Positions 1-8,784 of a DNA stretch of 64,000 bases are shown piece by piece (within the stretch, counting starts at the first letter, position 1; the number at the start of each line of letters is the position of its first letter). Origin of the DNA: Fimbriimonas planktonicus (GTDB lineage Bacteria; Armatimonadota; Fimbriimonadia; Fimbriimonadales; Fimbriimonadaceae); assembly GCA_965234685.1 (NCBI GenBank), contig OZ248539.1:744001-808000 (forward strand). Reading direction: 5' to 3'. A program made the position numbers and the translations under genes. Under the pieces are notes generated by a model. The model made no database searches. It had not been told where the DNA came from and was given only the letters and a program-made list of their open reading frames with translations.

Positions 1-133
1 CGTCGAACTGTGTTACGTACTCCTTCGCTCCCGCGCCGGGAGACGGATAGTAGAGTTGAACAGCAATCGCAATGGATGCGATGAGCCCAATGCCAGTCAG
101 GACTTCACGCCTTCCGAACTGCTCCTGCATCAT
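1..133 (-). CDS. N-terminus of an unidentified membrane-anchored or exported protein, cut by the window edge
   Basis: A reading frame opens leftward at 133 and runs off the left edge (44 residues visible). The start is an ATG doublet, MMQEQFGRREVLTG, preceded by GTGAGGAGATCG, a good ribosome binding site at normal spacing. After two arginines comes a hydrophobic stretch (LTGIGLIASIAIAVQLYY), then a Pro/Gly-rich turn, so an N-terminal membrane anchor or uncleaved signal is likely. The gene is divergent from the phosphofructokinase gene and shares the 134-301 gap with it. The family cannot be told from so short a piece; the twin-arginine-like start resembles membrane-anchored redox subunits, but that is only a guess. 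Confidence 0.55.
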   Translation of the reverse strand, partial: MMQEQFGRREVLTGIGLIASIAIAVQLYYPSPGAGAKEYVTQFD

Positions 134-301
134 CGATCTCCTCACAGAAATCTTAACGCCCGAGGCTCGAATCCAGTGCCACATCCTTGGGGCCCGCCGA
201 CTCGGCCACCGCATTCCAACCAGGTCGTAGCCAGCAACCGAGTCCCACCGCCTCCCGCTATAGCCTCCAGACCCCGTTTGCCGGTAACCTTCCGGCCACA
301 G

Positions 302-1381
302 ATGGCAAAGGGAAGAGTAGGGATTCTAACGAGCGGTGGCGATTGTAGTGGGTTGAACGCAGTCATTGCCTCCGTCGTCAAAGTAGGCATCCCGATGGGA
401 TACGAGTTCGTCGGTTTTGAGCGCGGCTGGGAAGGAGTGCTGTCGCCAATCACCTGCCGACCTCTCGGTCTCAGCGACGTCCGAGGGATCAGCTTCATCG
501 GCGGAACGATCCTTAAAACCACTAACCGCGGTCGCTTCGGCGGAAAGGTCGGCGCCGGTGGCGTTCGACGAATCCCCGACGACATCCTCGAGATGGCGAA
601 GTCGAACCTTCAAGAAGTCGGCATTGACGCTCTCGTCGTCATTGGCGGAGACGGCACCTTAAACGCCGCTCTCCAACTCGAAGAATTTGGCGTAAAGATC
701 ATCGGCGTTCCGAAGACGATCGACAACGACCTCATGGCGACGGACCGAACCTTCGGCTTCTCGACCGCCGTGCAAGTCGTGACCGACGCGCTGGACCGAA
801 TCCACACCACCGCCTCTAGCCACAGCCGAATCCTCTTCCTCGAAACCATGGGCCGCCACGCGGGCTGGATCGCCCTTCGCGCTGGCCTTGCCGGTGGAGC
901 CGATGCCATCCTCCTCCCCGAATTCCCCTTCAAGGTCCACGACCTCATGGAGTTCCTCCGCTACCGACAAGAGCAGTACGGCTCGTCCATCGTCGTAGTC
1001 GCCGAAGGCGCGATGATCGACGACCGACAGGTGATCCAGGCGGGTGGCAAGTCCAGCGAAGTGCTCCTTGGCGGAGTCTCGACCGAAGTCATGCGCACTC
1101 TCGAAGAAATGGCGCCTGGCGAATTTGAAATGCGCGGCACCGTGCTCGGCCACGTTCAGCGCGGCGGAACGCCAAACCCCGCCGACCGAATTCTCGCCAA
1201 AGCCTACGGCGTCGAAGCCATCAAGGCCGTTGACCGAGGCGAAAGCGGCGTCATGGTTGCCTACCAGAACCAGGAGATGTGCACCGTGCCAATCGCCGAT
1301 GCTTGCGGTCAGCTCAAAACTGTGCGGAACGACACCATGGAGTACGTCACCGCCCGAGACCTCGGCGTCTTCATCCACTAA
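302..1381 (+). CDS. pfkA: 6-phosphofructokinase
   Basis: Phosphorylates fructose 6-phosphate to fructose 1,6-bisphosphate, the committed step of glycolysis, in the cytoplasm. The 359-residue product starts at MAKGRVGILTSGGDCSGLNA. The frame stays open further upstream, but that part is Pro/Arg-rich, matches no family and overlaps the divergent gene, so the internal ATG is preferred. Family motifs present: the nucleotide loop GGDCSGLNAVI, GGDGTLNAA, PKTIDNDL with the catalytic Asp, METMGR-type ETMGRHAGW, and GHVQRGGTPNPADR. Gly in GGDG usually marks ATP users, while Lys in PKTIDND is shared with pyrophosphate enzymes. Together they fit the group III type, most likely ATP-dependent. No clear ribosome binding site is seen. 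The gene ends in a bidirectional terminator shared with tig. Confidence 0.93.
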   Translation: MAKGRVGILTSGGDCSGLNAVIASVVKVGIPMGYEFVGFERGWEGVLSPITCRPLGLSDVRGISFIGGTILKTTNRGRFGGKVGAGGVRRIPDDILEMAKSNLQEVGIDALVVIGGDGTLNAALQLEEFGVKIIGVPKTIDNDLMATDRTFGFSTAVQVVTDALDRIHTTASSHSRILFLETMGRHAGWIALRAGLAGGADAILLPEFPFKVHDLMEFLRYRQEQYGSSIVVVAEGAMIDDRQVIQAGGKSSEVLLGGVSTEVMRTLEEMAPGEFEMRGTVLGHVQRGGTPNPADRILAKAYGVEAIKAVDRGESGVMVAYQNQEMCTVPIADACGQLKTVRNDTMEYVTARDLGVFIH

Positions 1382-1391
1382 AGCCGAAAAC

Positions 1392-1430
1392 AAAATAGCC
1401 CGGCGGAGTTCATTTCCGCCGGGCTATTTT
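1392..1430. terminator. Bidirectional intrinsic terminator between pfkA and tig
   Basis: A perfect 16-bp inverted repeat (1392-1407 and 1415-1430) surrounds a 7-base loop. The GC-rich core GCCCGGCGGA is flanked by A and T runs on both strands. It lies in the 61-bp gap between two convergent genes and can end transcription in both directions. Confidence 0.93.
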
Positions 1431-1442
1431 TATTTTGAAGCC

Positions 1443-2840
1443 TTATTCTGCGGCTTCTGCTTCCGTCGTCTCAGCAACCGCTTCTTCCGCTGCTGGAGCG
1501 TCTTCTGCCTTCTTCTTAGAGGACTTCTTCTTTGGTGCCGGAGTCGTTTCGTCCGCCGGAGCTTCGGTCTCGCGAACGTCGGCTTGGCTCAGAAGGAACT
1601 GTCGAACCTTTCTCTGAATCGCGCGGAACTGGAGTTCCTGGAAGTCGCCATTGCGCTCAAGGGCACGGTAAAGCTCTTCCGGCGAAATGTTGTTCTCGCC
1701 GGCCATGCGAGCGAGCTCCTGCTGAACGTCACCGTTCGTTAGGTTCAGCTTTTCCTTGGCGTAAACGTTCTGAATCACGAACGCTCGGAGAATCTCCGTC
1801 TTCGCTCGAACGCGCCAAGCTTCGACGAACTCTTCGATCGTCATGCCCTGGTCGCGGGTGTACTGCTCAAGGCTAATGCCGTTCTTCGCCTGTTCCTGAG
1901 CGGTCTCAGAAATGCGTCGGTCGGCCAAGTTCTCCCACATGTTGTCGGAAACTTCGATCGTGCTCTTCGTCACCATCGTGTCCAGCAACTGGTCGGTCGC
2001 CATCTCGAAAGCCGCTTCTTCCTTAACGATCTGCAGGCCCGAAGTCACTCGCTCTCGCAAGTCTTCGAGGTTCTCCGTCTGAAGCGAAGCCGCAAACGCG
2101 TCATCAAGGTCGGGCAGCTTAACTTCGGTGAGCGAAGATACTGCAACCGTCGCCGTGACCGTCGTACCCGCCCATTCCTTGTCCGAGAAATCGGCAGGGA
2201 AGGTAAGTTCCGCGTGCTTGATCTCCTCAACCTGCATGCCGAGAATCAACTCGTCCAGCTGAGGGAAGCTCTTGCCCACGATGACCATGAAGGTCTTGCC
2301 TTCGGCCGCGCCATCTGGCTTGATGTTGAGAACCGCAATGTCGGTCGCCCGAACTTCTCGCGAAGTCACAGTCTCGCGCACCGAGCGTCGGCGTCGCATC
2401 TCTTCGATCTGAAGGTCAACCTCTTCTGGCGTAACTTCCGAAGGCGCGTGAACCACGCTGAGTCCGGTGTAGTCGCCAAGCTCCACGCGTGGAGGCAACG
2501 GAATCTTCGCCGAATACTCCGCCGTCAGGGTGTCCTGATCAATCGACTTAACGTCGACCGAAGGCTGAGTGTTTGGGTCTGGCGTCAGCGATTCCTGCTT
2601 GATTGCCGCGTTGAGCGTGCTCATCACGAGTGCGCGAGCGGCTTCTTCGTACAAATCCTCTTTGTTGACAAGCGGCTCGAGCATGGCTCGTGGCGCTTTG
2701 CCAGGGCGAAAGCCGGGAAGCTTCACCTTTTTGGTCAGGTCGCGGAATGCGCGGTCAAAACTGTGCTTAACCTGCTCGCTCGCCGGAACGATAGTAAGGC
2801 GAACGGTGCAAGGGTTTAGATCCTCTCTGGTAACGGTCAT
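1443..2840 (-). CDS. tig: Trigger factor (ribosome-bound chaperone, peptidyl-prolyl isomerase)
   Basis: Binds the ribosome exit tunnel and shields nascent chains. The 465-residue product has the N-terminal ribosome-docking domain with the signature GFRPGKAPRAML (the GFRxGxxP loop that contacts ribosomal protein L23), a central FKBP-like PPIase domain (about residues 150-240) and the helical C-terminal arms. A tail of about 45 residues rich in Lys, Ala and Glu (KKKSSKKKAED and onwards) extends beyond the usual end. The ATG at 2840 (MTVTREDL) is chosen because the family begins there; an in-frame ATG seven codons upstream lies inside a terminator hairpin. No Shine-Dalgarno sequence precedes either start, so initiation may be leaderless or unusual. 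Confidence 0.93.
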   Translation of the reverse strand: MTVTREDLNPCTVRLTIVPASEQVKHSFDRAFRDLTKKVKLPGFRPGKAPRAMLEPLVNKEDLYEEAARALVMSTLNAAIKQESLTPDPNTQPSVDVKSIDQDTLTAEYSAKIPLPPRVELGDYTGLSVVHAPSEVTPEEVDLQIEEMRRRRSVRETVTSREVRATDIAVLNIKPDGAAEGKTFMVIVGKSFPQLDELILGMQVEEIKHAELTFPADFSDKEWAGTTVTATVAVSSLTEVKLPDLDDAFAASLQTENLEDLRERVTSGLQIVKEEAAFEMATDQLLDTMVTKSTIEVSDNMWENLADRRISETAQEQAKNGISLEQYTRDQGMTIEEFVEAWRVRAKTEILRAFVIQNVYAKEKLNLTNGDVQQELARMAGENNISPEELYRALERNGDFQELQFRAIQRKVRQFLLSQADVRETEAPADETTPAPKKKSSKKKAEDAPAAEEAVAETTEAEAAE

Positions 2841-2845
2841 AGCGC

Positions 2846-2870
2846 AAAAAAGGCGGCGCACAGCGCCGCC
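2846..2870 (-). terminator. Intrinsic terminator directly upstream of tig
   Basis: On the minus strand GGCGGCGC-TGT-GCGCCGCC forms a perfect 8-bp stem with a 3-base loop (2852-2870), followed by six T (2851-2846). It ends the leftward operon 5024-2907, and its T run stops only five bases before the tig start codon. Confidence 0.85.
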
Positions 2871-2906
2871 AGCGGAGCGGTTTAAGCTGAGAGTGTACCT
2901 ACAGCC

Positions 2907-3134
2907 TCAGAACCATTCTTTCTTGTTGTAAACGTATGTTGCGGCAAAGTCCTCATCCGTCTTCGTGAGATAGATAATTCCTTCAACAAGCCCGATGATC
3001 GAACCCACACCGCAAAGGCCCAGCAACAACTGGATGATGCCCGCGGTTGTGTAGCCCAAGTAGAACTTGTGGATGCCCAAACCGCCGAGGAGAATGGCAA
3101 GAATGCCGGCCGGAATCTTCTTTTCTGCGCCCAT
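2907..3134 (-). CDS. TM2 domain-containing small membrane protein
   Basis: A 75-residue protein carrying a complete TM2 domain: AGILAILLGGLGIHKFYLGY, a short turn, then IIQLLLGLCGVGSIIGLVEGIIYL, which makes two membrane helices joined by the characteristic HKFYLG turn. The short tail ends NKKEWF. Its molecular role is not established; TM2 proteins are widespread small membrane proteins. The start at 3134 (MGAEKKIP) puts the TM2 domain at the N-terminus as usual; an in-frame ATG at 3188 would add 18 residues. It is the last gene of a leftward operon behind the SDR epimerase and is followed by the terminator at 2870-2846. Confidence 0.82.
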   Translation of the reverse strand: MGAEKKIPAGILAILLGGLGIHKFYLGYTTAGIIQLLLGLCGVGSIIGLVEGIIYLTKTDEDFAATYVYNKKEWF

Positions 3135-3180
3135 GATCAGTACAAAGACCGCTGTGGGGTGTGATGCGTTGCAAACTTTT

Positions 3181-4107
3181 TCAAACATGGGCCCTAATCG
3201 CCCCGCGAACGTCCGAAAACTTCGGCACAAACCCCGACCGATTCAACTTTTCCGGCATCGCTCGAACGCTATCAAGCACCAACTCGGGGTCCGGCGCACC
3301 AAAAAGGGAAGCCAACTTTAATCCGAACCTTGGCGCCGGTGGACTCCAAGGCCGCCCAACCGCCGCCCGAAGTTCCTCCATAAATTCCCCATTCCGAACC
3401 GGATTCGGGCTCACCGCATTGATTGGCCCTTCCAGTGGCTCCCGCAGCGCGTGAACAAACATCCGCGCCGCATCGCTCACCTCAACCCACGCAAACCATT
3501 GCTGCCCGTCACCCTGCGCACCTCCCAGAAAGCTCCGTGTCAGCTTCGCCAAAGTAGGGAAGGCACCGCCATCCTTGCCAATCACCACCCCAAGCCGCAT
3601 CGCGCTTCGCCGAATGTGAGGCAATGGTGCCGAAAACATCGCGGCCTCCCAAGCACAAACAACGTCAACCAAAAATCCGGTGCCTGGGGCATCGTCTTCC
3701 GTCAGAACGTCGTCGCCGCGATTGCCATACACTCCAACTCCCGATGCGTTGAGCCAAACCTTTGGAGGCTGCTGCAACTGGGCCAACGCCTGCGCCAGAA
3801 CCGAAGTGCTCTCGACGCGTGAATCCAAAATCTTCTTCCGATTCTCTGGTGTCCAAGGCAAGGAGATGCTTTCCCCAACCAAGTTGATCAAGCCCGTCGC
3901 GCCCTCAAGTCCGGCCGCCCAGGGACCCATGCTTTTGGCATCCCATTCAAGGTCAGATTTCGAAGAACGGCCTAGGATGAGCGGGACGTAGCCTGCCAGT
4001 CGCAGTTCGGACGCAATCGCACGGCCCAAGAATCCGGATCCACCGGCAATAACAACTCGAGAACCGCTCGCGTCTGGCATAGGCGGTTCTACGACAGAAC
4101 CGCCCAA
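3181..4107 (-). CDS. TIGR01777/YfcH-type NAD(P)-dependent epimerase
   Basis: An atypical short-chain dehydrogenase of the YfcH/TIGR01777 family; substrate unknown. The Rossmann fold starts with VVIAGGSGFLGRAIASEL (GGSGFLG dinucleotide loop), followed by the family segments NLVGESISLPWTPENRKKIL and NASGVGVYG. The C-terminal tail (LASLFGAPDPELVLDSVRAMPEKL, then SGFVPKFSDVRGAI in two parts) is a DUF1731 domain. I chose the TTG at 4107 because AGGTGG lies seven bases upstream; an ATG at 4080 (MPDASGSR) is the alternative and has no such site. It follows the exported-protein gene by 11 bp and is probably co-transcribed with it and the TM2 gene. Confidence 0.88.
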   Translation of the reverse strand: MGGSVVEPPMPDASGSRVVIAGGSGFLGRAIASELRLAGYVPLILGRSSKSDLEWDAKSMGPWAAGLEGATGLINLVGESISLPWTPENRKKILDSRVESTSVLAQALAQLQQPPKVWLNASGVGVYGNRGDDVLTEDDAPGTGFLVDVVCAWEAAMFSAPLPHIRRSAMRLGVVIGKDGGAFPTLAKLTRSFLGGAQGDGQQWFAWVEVSDAARMFVHALREPLEGPINAVSPNPVRNGEFMEELRAAVGRPWSPPAPRFGLKLASLFGAPDPELVLDSVRAMPEKLNRSGFVPKFSDVRGAIRAHV

Positions 4108-4118
4108 ATTAGAGCCAC

Positions 4119-5024
4119 CTATAGGGTCACAATGCTCGTGCGGCCCGAGGTCGGGTCAGTGAAACGCAACTTTTTCGGAATCGCATTCTTTGGCAACAAA
4201 AACGGCAGTCGAACCGTGGCGACACCTTTCCCACGCAACGGAACCGACACAATTTCGCCCTCAAGCGCAGAAAGTACGTACTGGTTCCAGCTGTGCTCTT
4301 TCCCCTTGTCATCAATAATCGCCGCACTAAGAACGCCACTGTCGATGGTTTGCTCCTCGTTCAAAACGTTTCGGAACTTCACCGCGGCAAGTAAAAAATG
4401 TTCATCCAGCGCAGCCGCCATGTAGAGGTTCGGTGACTGCTTGGTAACGGTCGTCTCTTCCAACGAGATATCCCAACCGCCGACCGGCAACACCTGCTTC
4501 CGCGTGCCAGAGATCGTATCAAACGCCTGCTTGCCGTTCTCTCGAAGGTACGGGCCCTGTGCCTTTTGTAAAAATGGGGTGAGATCCACCGTAGACCGCC
4601 GACCGTTTACCAGCATGGAAAGTTTTGGAGAGTCCAGATCGTTCGGCACTTCCAAAACAACCGTATCTTCAAGGAGTTTCCCGGGCAGTAAGTCGTCCGC
4701 ATAGTTGTCCATGAAGCGGGCGGCCGATTCTCCAACGACGGTAGATTGCCCTGCGTTCGTCACCGAGAACGTCACGCTGTCCCGACCATATTGTTCTGGC
4801 ATTGCGCCCGAGTTTCGGACGGTGTAGTTCACCACGAGGAACTTTTCCCCTTTCGGTGCCATTGCCCAACCGTCCTTCAAAATACGCCGGACGGCAAACT
4901 GAGAAGAGGTGATCTGGATGTCGAGCGACTTTGCCCGGCGATCGAACGACGAGGTGAACGTTGCATCGGCTCCCTTAAACCCGATGACTAGGAGCATCAT
5001 TGCTCCGAGTGATGTTAATTGCAT
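4119..5024 (-). CDS. Exported protein with DUF4352-like domain
   Basis: A 301-residue protein starting MQLTSLGAMMLLVIGFKGADA, a short secretion signal or anchor. The following region holds a beta-rich stretch (GEKFLVVNYTVRNSG, then VTFSVTNAGQSTV and LLPGKLLEDTVVLEVP) that resembles DUF4352/telokin-like extracellular domains. A second similar pattern (FLLAAVKFRNVLNEEQT) follows, so there may be two beta-sandwich domains. No catalytic motif is visible. The ATG at 5024 has GGGGA about ten bases upstream; an upstream in-frame TTG is less likely. It is the first gene of the leftward operon ending at 2907 and is divergent from gyrA. Confidence 0.6.
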   Translation of the reverse strand: MQLTSLGAMMLLVIGFKGADATFTSSFDRRAKSLDIQITSSQFAVRRILKDGWAMAPKGEKFLVVNYTVRNSGAMPEQYGRDSVTFSVTNAGQSTVVGESAARFMDNYADDLLPGKLLEDTVVLEVPNDLDSPKLSMLVNGRRSTVDLTPFLQKAQGPYLRENGKQAFDTISGTRKQVLPVGGWDISLEETTVTKQSPNLYMAAALDEHFLLAAVKFRNVLNEEQTIDSGVLSAAIIDDKGKEHSWNQYVLSALEGEIVSVPLRGKGVATVRLPFLLPKNAIPKKLRFTDPTSGRTSIVTL

Positions 5025-5166
5025 TCGTAATAAATCCCCAAAACTAAGCAACCAAAACAAAAAATGCAAAGTTAAGTCCCCCTTAACAACGGGTTATCCA
5101 TTATTGACGAAACAAGCGCAAAATGTGTTCCAATTTCTCTCTCACGGTATTCTGTGACAGCGCGGG

Positions 5167-7692
5167 ATGCATTTTGCCCTCGGCGCAGCGACTTCTACCG
5201 TGGCAGAGAATCCGAATTACACCATCGTCAACGTTGATGAAGAGCTAGGCCGCTCTTACGTGAACTATGCGATGTCCGTCATCATCGCGCGCGCCCTCCC
5301 CGACGTTCGGGACGGCCTCAAGCCGGTTCAGCGGCGAATCCTCTATGCCATGAGGGACCTGAACCTCAACCCAGATCGTGGCCACGTCAAGTGCGCCAAA
5401 ATCTGCGGCACCACCAGCGGCGACTACCACCCCCACGGCGAAGCCGTCATCTACCCGACCCTCGTTCGAATGGCCCAGCCATGGTCACTCCGCTACCCTC
5501 TCATCGACGGGCAAGGCAACTTCGGCAGCATCGACGGCGACTCTCCGGCCGCCATGCGATACACCGAAGCGCGCCTCATGCCGCTCGCTGTCGAAATGAT
5601 GGAAGACCTCGACCGCGAAACCGTCGAGTGGATCAGCAACTACTCCCAGTCCACCCTCGAACCCACCGTTTTCCCCGGCAAGTTCCCGAATCTGCTTTGT
5701 AACGGCTCCCAAGGCATCGCCGTCGGCATGGCCACCAACATGCCGCCGCACAACCTCACCGAGGTTTGCAACGCCATCCTGCTCCGCATCGACGAGCCCG
5801 CCTGCACCCTCGACCAGGTGATGGAAGTCCTCCCCGGACCCGACTTCCCAACCTACGGCATCATCATGGGTGCGAAGGGAATCCGCAGCGCCTACGAAAC
5901 CGGCCGCGGCTCGGTCGTGATGCAAGCCAAAACGATGATCGAGCTCGGAGATTCCGGCAAGTCCGTCATCGTCGTCACCGAAATTCCGTACCAGGTCAAC
6001 AAAGAGTCGCTCATCAAGAACATCGCCGGTCTCATCAAAGACCGCAAGTTCGATGGCCTCCTCTCCGTTCAGGACTACTCCGACAAGCGCGGAATGCGCA
6101 TCGAAGTCGAAGTCCGACGCGATGTCAACCCGAACCAGGCGCTCAACTATCTGCTCAAGCACACCAGCCTTCGCACCACCTTCGGTGCGAACATGCTGTC
6201 GCTGGTAGACCTCGCTCCGCGAACCAGCCCGCTGCTGGTACTGCTGGATCAGTACATCATCCACCGGCGCAACGTCATCGTTCGCCGAACGCGGTACGAG
6301 CTTTACCGAGCGTTCGAAGAACTCCACCTGAACGAGGGCTACCAAATCGCCCGCCGCTTCATGGACGACATCGTCCGCGTCATCCGCGCCAGCCGCGATG
6401 CCGCCAGCGCGCTGGTTGAACTTGTTACGACCTTCAACTTCAGCCCGTTCCAGGCAACTGCGATCCTGAACATGCCGCTTCGGCGACTTACGCAGCTGGA
6501 CCAGGCGAACCTTGAGAACGACTTCAAAGCCGCCGCCCGACGGGTGCAGAACCTTCTCGACATCCTAGAAGACCCCGAGCGACTGAAGAAAGTCCTGCGC
6601 GACGAAGTCGTCTACATCCGCGACAAGTACGGCGACGAGCGACGAACCAAGATTCAGCCGCGCGAAGCCGGCGATTTCTCGGAAGAAGATCTGATTCCGG
6701 ACGAGGAAGCCATCATCTCCATCAGCCGAGACGGCTACATCAAGCGCGTCTCCATTGATGCCTATCGCCAGCAAAAGCGCGGCGGAAAGGGTGTCAACAA
6801 CACGATGAAGGCCGATGATGAACCGGCGCACCTCTTCCAGGTCAGCACCCACCACACCATCCTCTTCTTCACCGATCGCGGCCGTGTGTACCGCCTGAAG
6901 GCATACGAAATCCCCGAATCCGGTCGGTACGCCCGAGGCATGCCCATCATCAACTACATCCAGATTGTCGGCGGAGAGCGCGTCACCGCGACCATTTCCA
7001 TCAAGGATCTGAACGTAGAGGGCTACCTCGCGATGATCACCCGTGGCATCGGCCAGCGCCATGAGTCCGAAGTCAAGCGAACCCCGCTTCGCGACTTCGC
7101 GAACATCCGAAGCAACGGCATCAAAGCCTTCGACATCGACGAGGGCGACGAACTCGGTTGGGTGCTTCGAACCAGCGGCAACGACGACATCATCCTCATC
7201 ACCCACAACGGCCAATCCATCCGCTTCAACGAAACCGGCGCGACTGCCCGGTCGCGTGCTGCTGGCGGCGTCAAGGCGATGGTCTTCAAGGCTGGCGATG
7301 CCGATGAGCAGGTAGTCACCGCTGCTGTAGTAGATGAGTCGCTCACCCTCCTTGTGGTCAGCGAAAACGGCTACGGAAAGCGAACCCCGCTGAGCGATTA
7401 CCGACCGCAGACCCGCGGCGGCACGGGAATCCTCACCATGAACTGCACCGATAAAACCGGCAAGGTCGTTGGCGCAGAAGTCGTCGAAGAACAGGACAAA
7501 CTCCTGGTGATGACCATGAACGGAAAGGGCATCCGCGTCCGCGTGAAGGAAATTCGCGAGACCGGCCGCGTGGCCCAGGGCGTCAAGCTCATCGACCTCG
7601 CTGCCGGAGACCAGGTCCGCAGCATCGCCCGCATTGTGCAAGAAGCCGATGATGGCGAAGGCGACGAAGTAGAAGCTGCTTCGGGCGAGTGA
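5167..7692 (+). CDS. gyrA: DNA gyrase subunit A
   Basis: The breakage-rejoining subunit of DNA gyrase, which introduces negative supercoils with GyrB. At 841 residues it has full family length. The quinolone-resistance region reads HPHGEAVIYPTLVRMAQ, followed by AAMRYTEARL with the catalytic tyrosine at residue 132. The C-terminal beta-pinwheel contains the GyrA box QQKRGGKG near residue 537, which separates gyrase from topoisomerase IV. The tail is acidic (EADDGEGDEVEAASGE). A GTG at 5200 is an alternative start that would give MAENPNYTI. gyrB is not in the window. The stop overlaps the dihydrouridine synthase start by one base, so the two are translationally coupled. Confidence 0.97.
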   Translation: MHFALGAATSTVAENPNYTIVNVDEELGRSYVNYAMSVIIARALPDVRDGLKPVQRRILYAMRDLNLNPDRGHVKCAKICGTTSGDYHPHGEAVIYPTLVRMAQPWSLRYPLIDGQGNFGSIDGDSPAAMRYTEARLMPLAVEMMEDLDRETVEWISNYSQSTLEPTVFPGKFPNLLCNGSQGIAVGMATNMPPHNLTEVCNAILLRIDEPACTLDQVMEVLPGPDFPTYGIIMGAKGIRSAYETGRGSVVMQAKTMIELGDSGKSVIVVTEIPYQVNKESLIKNIAGLIKDRKFDGLLSVQDYSDKRGMRIEVEVRRDVNPNQALNYLLKHTSLRTTFGANMLSLVDLAPRTSPLLVLLDQYIIHRRNVIVRRTRYELYRAFEELHLNEGYQIARRFMDDIVRVIRASRDAASALVELVTTFNFSPFQATAILNMPLRRLTQLDQANLENDFKAAARRVQNLLDILEDPERLKKVLRDEVVYIRDKYGDERRTKIQPREAGDFSEEDLIPDEEAIISISRDGYIKRVSIDAYRQQKRGGKGVNNTMKADDEPAHLFQVSTHHTILFFTDRGRVYRLKAYEIPESGRYARGMPIINYIQIVGGERVTATISIKDLNVEGYLAMITRGIGQRHESEVKRTPLRDFANIRSNGIKAFDIDEGDELGWVLRTSGNDDIILITHNGQSIRFNETGATARSRAAGGVKAMVFKAGDADEQVVTAAVVDESLTLLVVSENGYGKRTPLSDYRPQTRGGTGILTMNCTDKTGKVVGAEVVEEQDKLLVMTMNGKGIRVRVKEIRETGRVAQGVKLIDLAAGDQVRSIARIVQEADDGEGDEVEAASGE

Positions 7693-8729
7693 TGTTTAAA
7701 GTAGGTGCGGTTGAAATCCCAAATCGGCTCGTGCTCGCGCCGATGGAGGATGTCACCGCCCTCCCCATGCGCCTCATCGCCAAGCGCATCGCCAACCCCG
7801 GACTCATGTTCACCGAGTTCGTCAGCGCGATGGCGAACCACTACAACCCCTCCCGGGCGCGCAAAAAGATGCGCATCCACCCAGAAGAGCGGCCCCTAAC
7901 CATCCAGATTTTCGGCGGCGAACCGGAAACCATGGCCGAAGTCGCCCGCACCGCCGAAGAGATGGGCGCGGACATCGTGGACATCAACATGGGTTGCTGG
8001 GTGCCGAAAGTCTGCCGAACCGGTGCCGGCGCCGCCCTCCTGAAAGACCCCGTTCTAGCCGAGCAGATCGTCTCGTCGGTGGTCCGGGCCGTCAAAGTTC
8101 CGGTGACGGTGAAGGTCCGCGCCGGGTGGGATTACAGCCTCTTCGCCGCCCCCGACCTCGTTCGCCGCTTCCAAGACTCCGGCGCGCAAATGATCACCCT
8201 CCACGCCCGCTTTGCCAAACAAGGCTTCGAGGGCCAAGCCGACTGGGACCTCATCAAGTCGCTCCGCGAGCTCGTCACCGTTCCGCTCGTCGGCAACGGC
8301 GACGTCAAAACCCCCGCCGACGCGATCCGCATGCTGCAAGAAACCGGCTGCGACGGCGTCATGGTAGGCCGCGCCGCCATCTCCAACCCCTGGCGCCTCC
8401 GCGATATCCGGGTGGCCATGGAGCTGTTCGAACGTGGGGAAGACTGGACCGTCCCCTGTCCCGCGCCGAGTTTGGAAGAGCGAATCCAAACCGCCCTCCA
8501 CCACCTCCGCCTCTCCATCGCCCACGAAGCCGACTGCGACACCTTCGAAGAAGCGCTGGCGTCGCCGAACTACGCAAGAGCCGAACTAACCGCCAGCCGA
8601 GCCATCCGCGGCCAAATGCCGCTGTACATCAAGGGCGCCGTCGGGGCTTCGGTAGTGCGGGATCGGCTGACGAAATGCTCGAGCGTCGCGGAGTACGAGG
8701 ATGTGCTGGGTGGGTTCGGGTTACAATAG
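7692..8729 (+). CDS. dus: tRNA-dihydrouridine synthase
   Basis: An FMN-dependent enzyme that reduces specific uridines in tRNA to dihydrouridine. The 345-residue product has the TIM-barrel start RLVLAPMEDVTALPMR, the active-site segment DINMGCWVPKVCRTGAG with the catalytic Cys (the family usually has GCP, here GCW), the FMN phosphate-binding segment GNGDVKTPADA, and GCDGVMVGRAAISNPW. The ATG overlaps the gyrA stop (TGATG). It resembles DusB-type enzymes, but the subclass is not certain. The gene ends 55 bp from the convergent CHAT gene. Confidence 0.93.
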   Translation: MFKVGAVEIPNRLVLAPMEDVTALPMRLIAKRIANPGLMFTEFVSAMANHYNPSRARKKMRIHPEERPLTIQIFGGEPETMAEVARTAEEMGADIVDINMGCWVPKVCRTGAGAALLKDPVLAEQIVSSVVRAVKVPVTVKVRAGWDYSLFAAPDLVRRFQDSGAQMITLHARFAKQGFEGQADWDLIKSLRELVTVPLVGNGDVKTPADAIRMLQETGCDGVMVGRAAISNPWRLRDIRVAMELFERGEDWTVPCPAPSLEERIQTALHHLRLSIAHEADCDTFEEALASPNYARAELTASRAIRGQMPLYIKGAVGASVVRDRLTKCSSVAEYEDVLGGFGLQ

Positions 8730-8784
8730 CAAACTAGATCCATTCTCAACGGCGCGCCATCAAAATGGCTTGAGAGCAAATGAA

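Noticed and set aside
145..200. Segment resembling a tRNA T-loop (GGCTCGAATCC)
   Set aside because: No acceptor, anticodon or D arms can be built around it on either strand.
56..301. Upstream extension of the phosphofructokinase frame
   Set aside because: Pro/Arg-rich, unlike the family N-terminus, and it overlaps a divergent gene that has a good ribosome binding site.
8744..8775. Hairpin-like sequence between dus and the CHAT gene
   Set aside because: CTCAA/TTGAG and CCAT/ATGG arms are short and interrupted, with no T tract; too weak to call a terminator.
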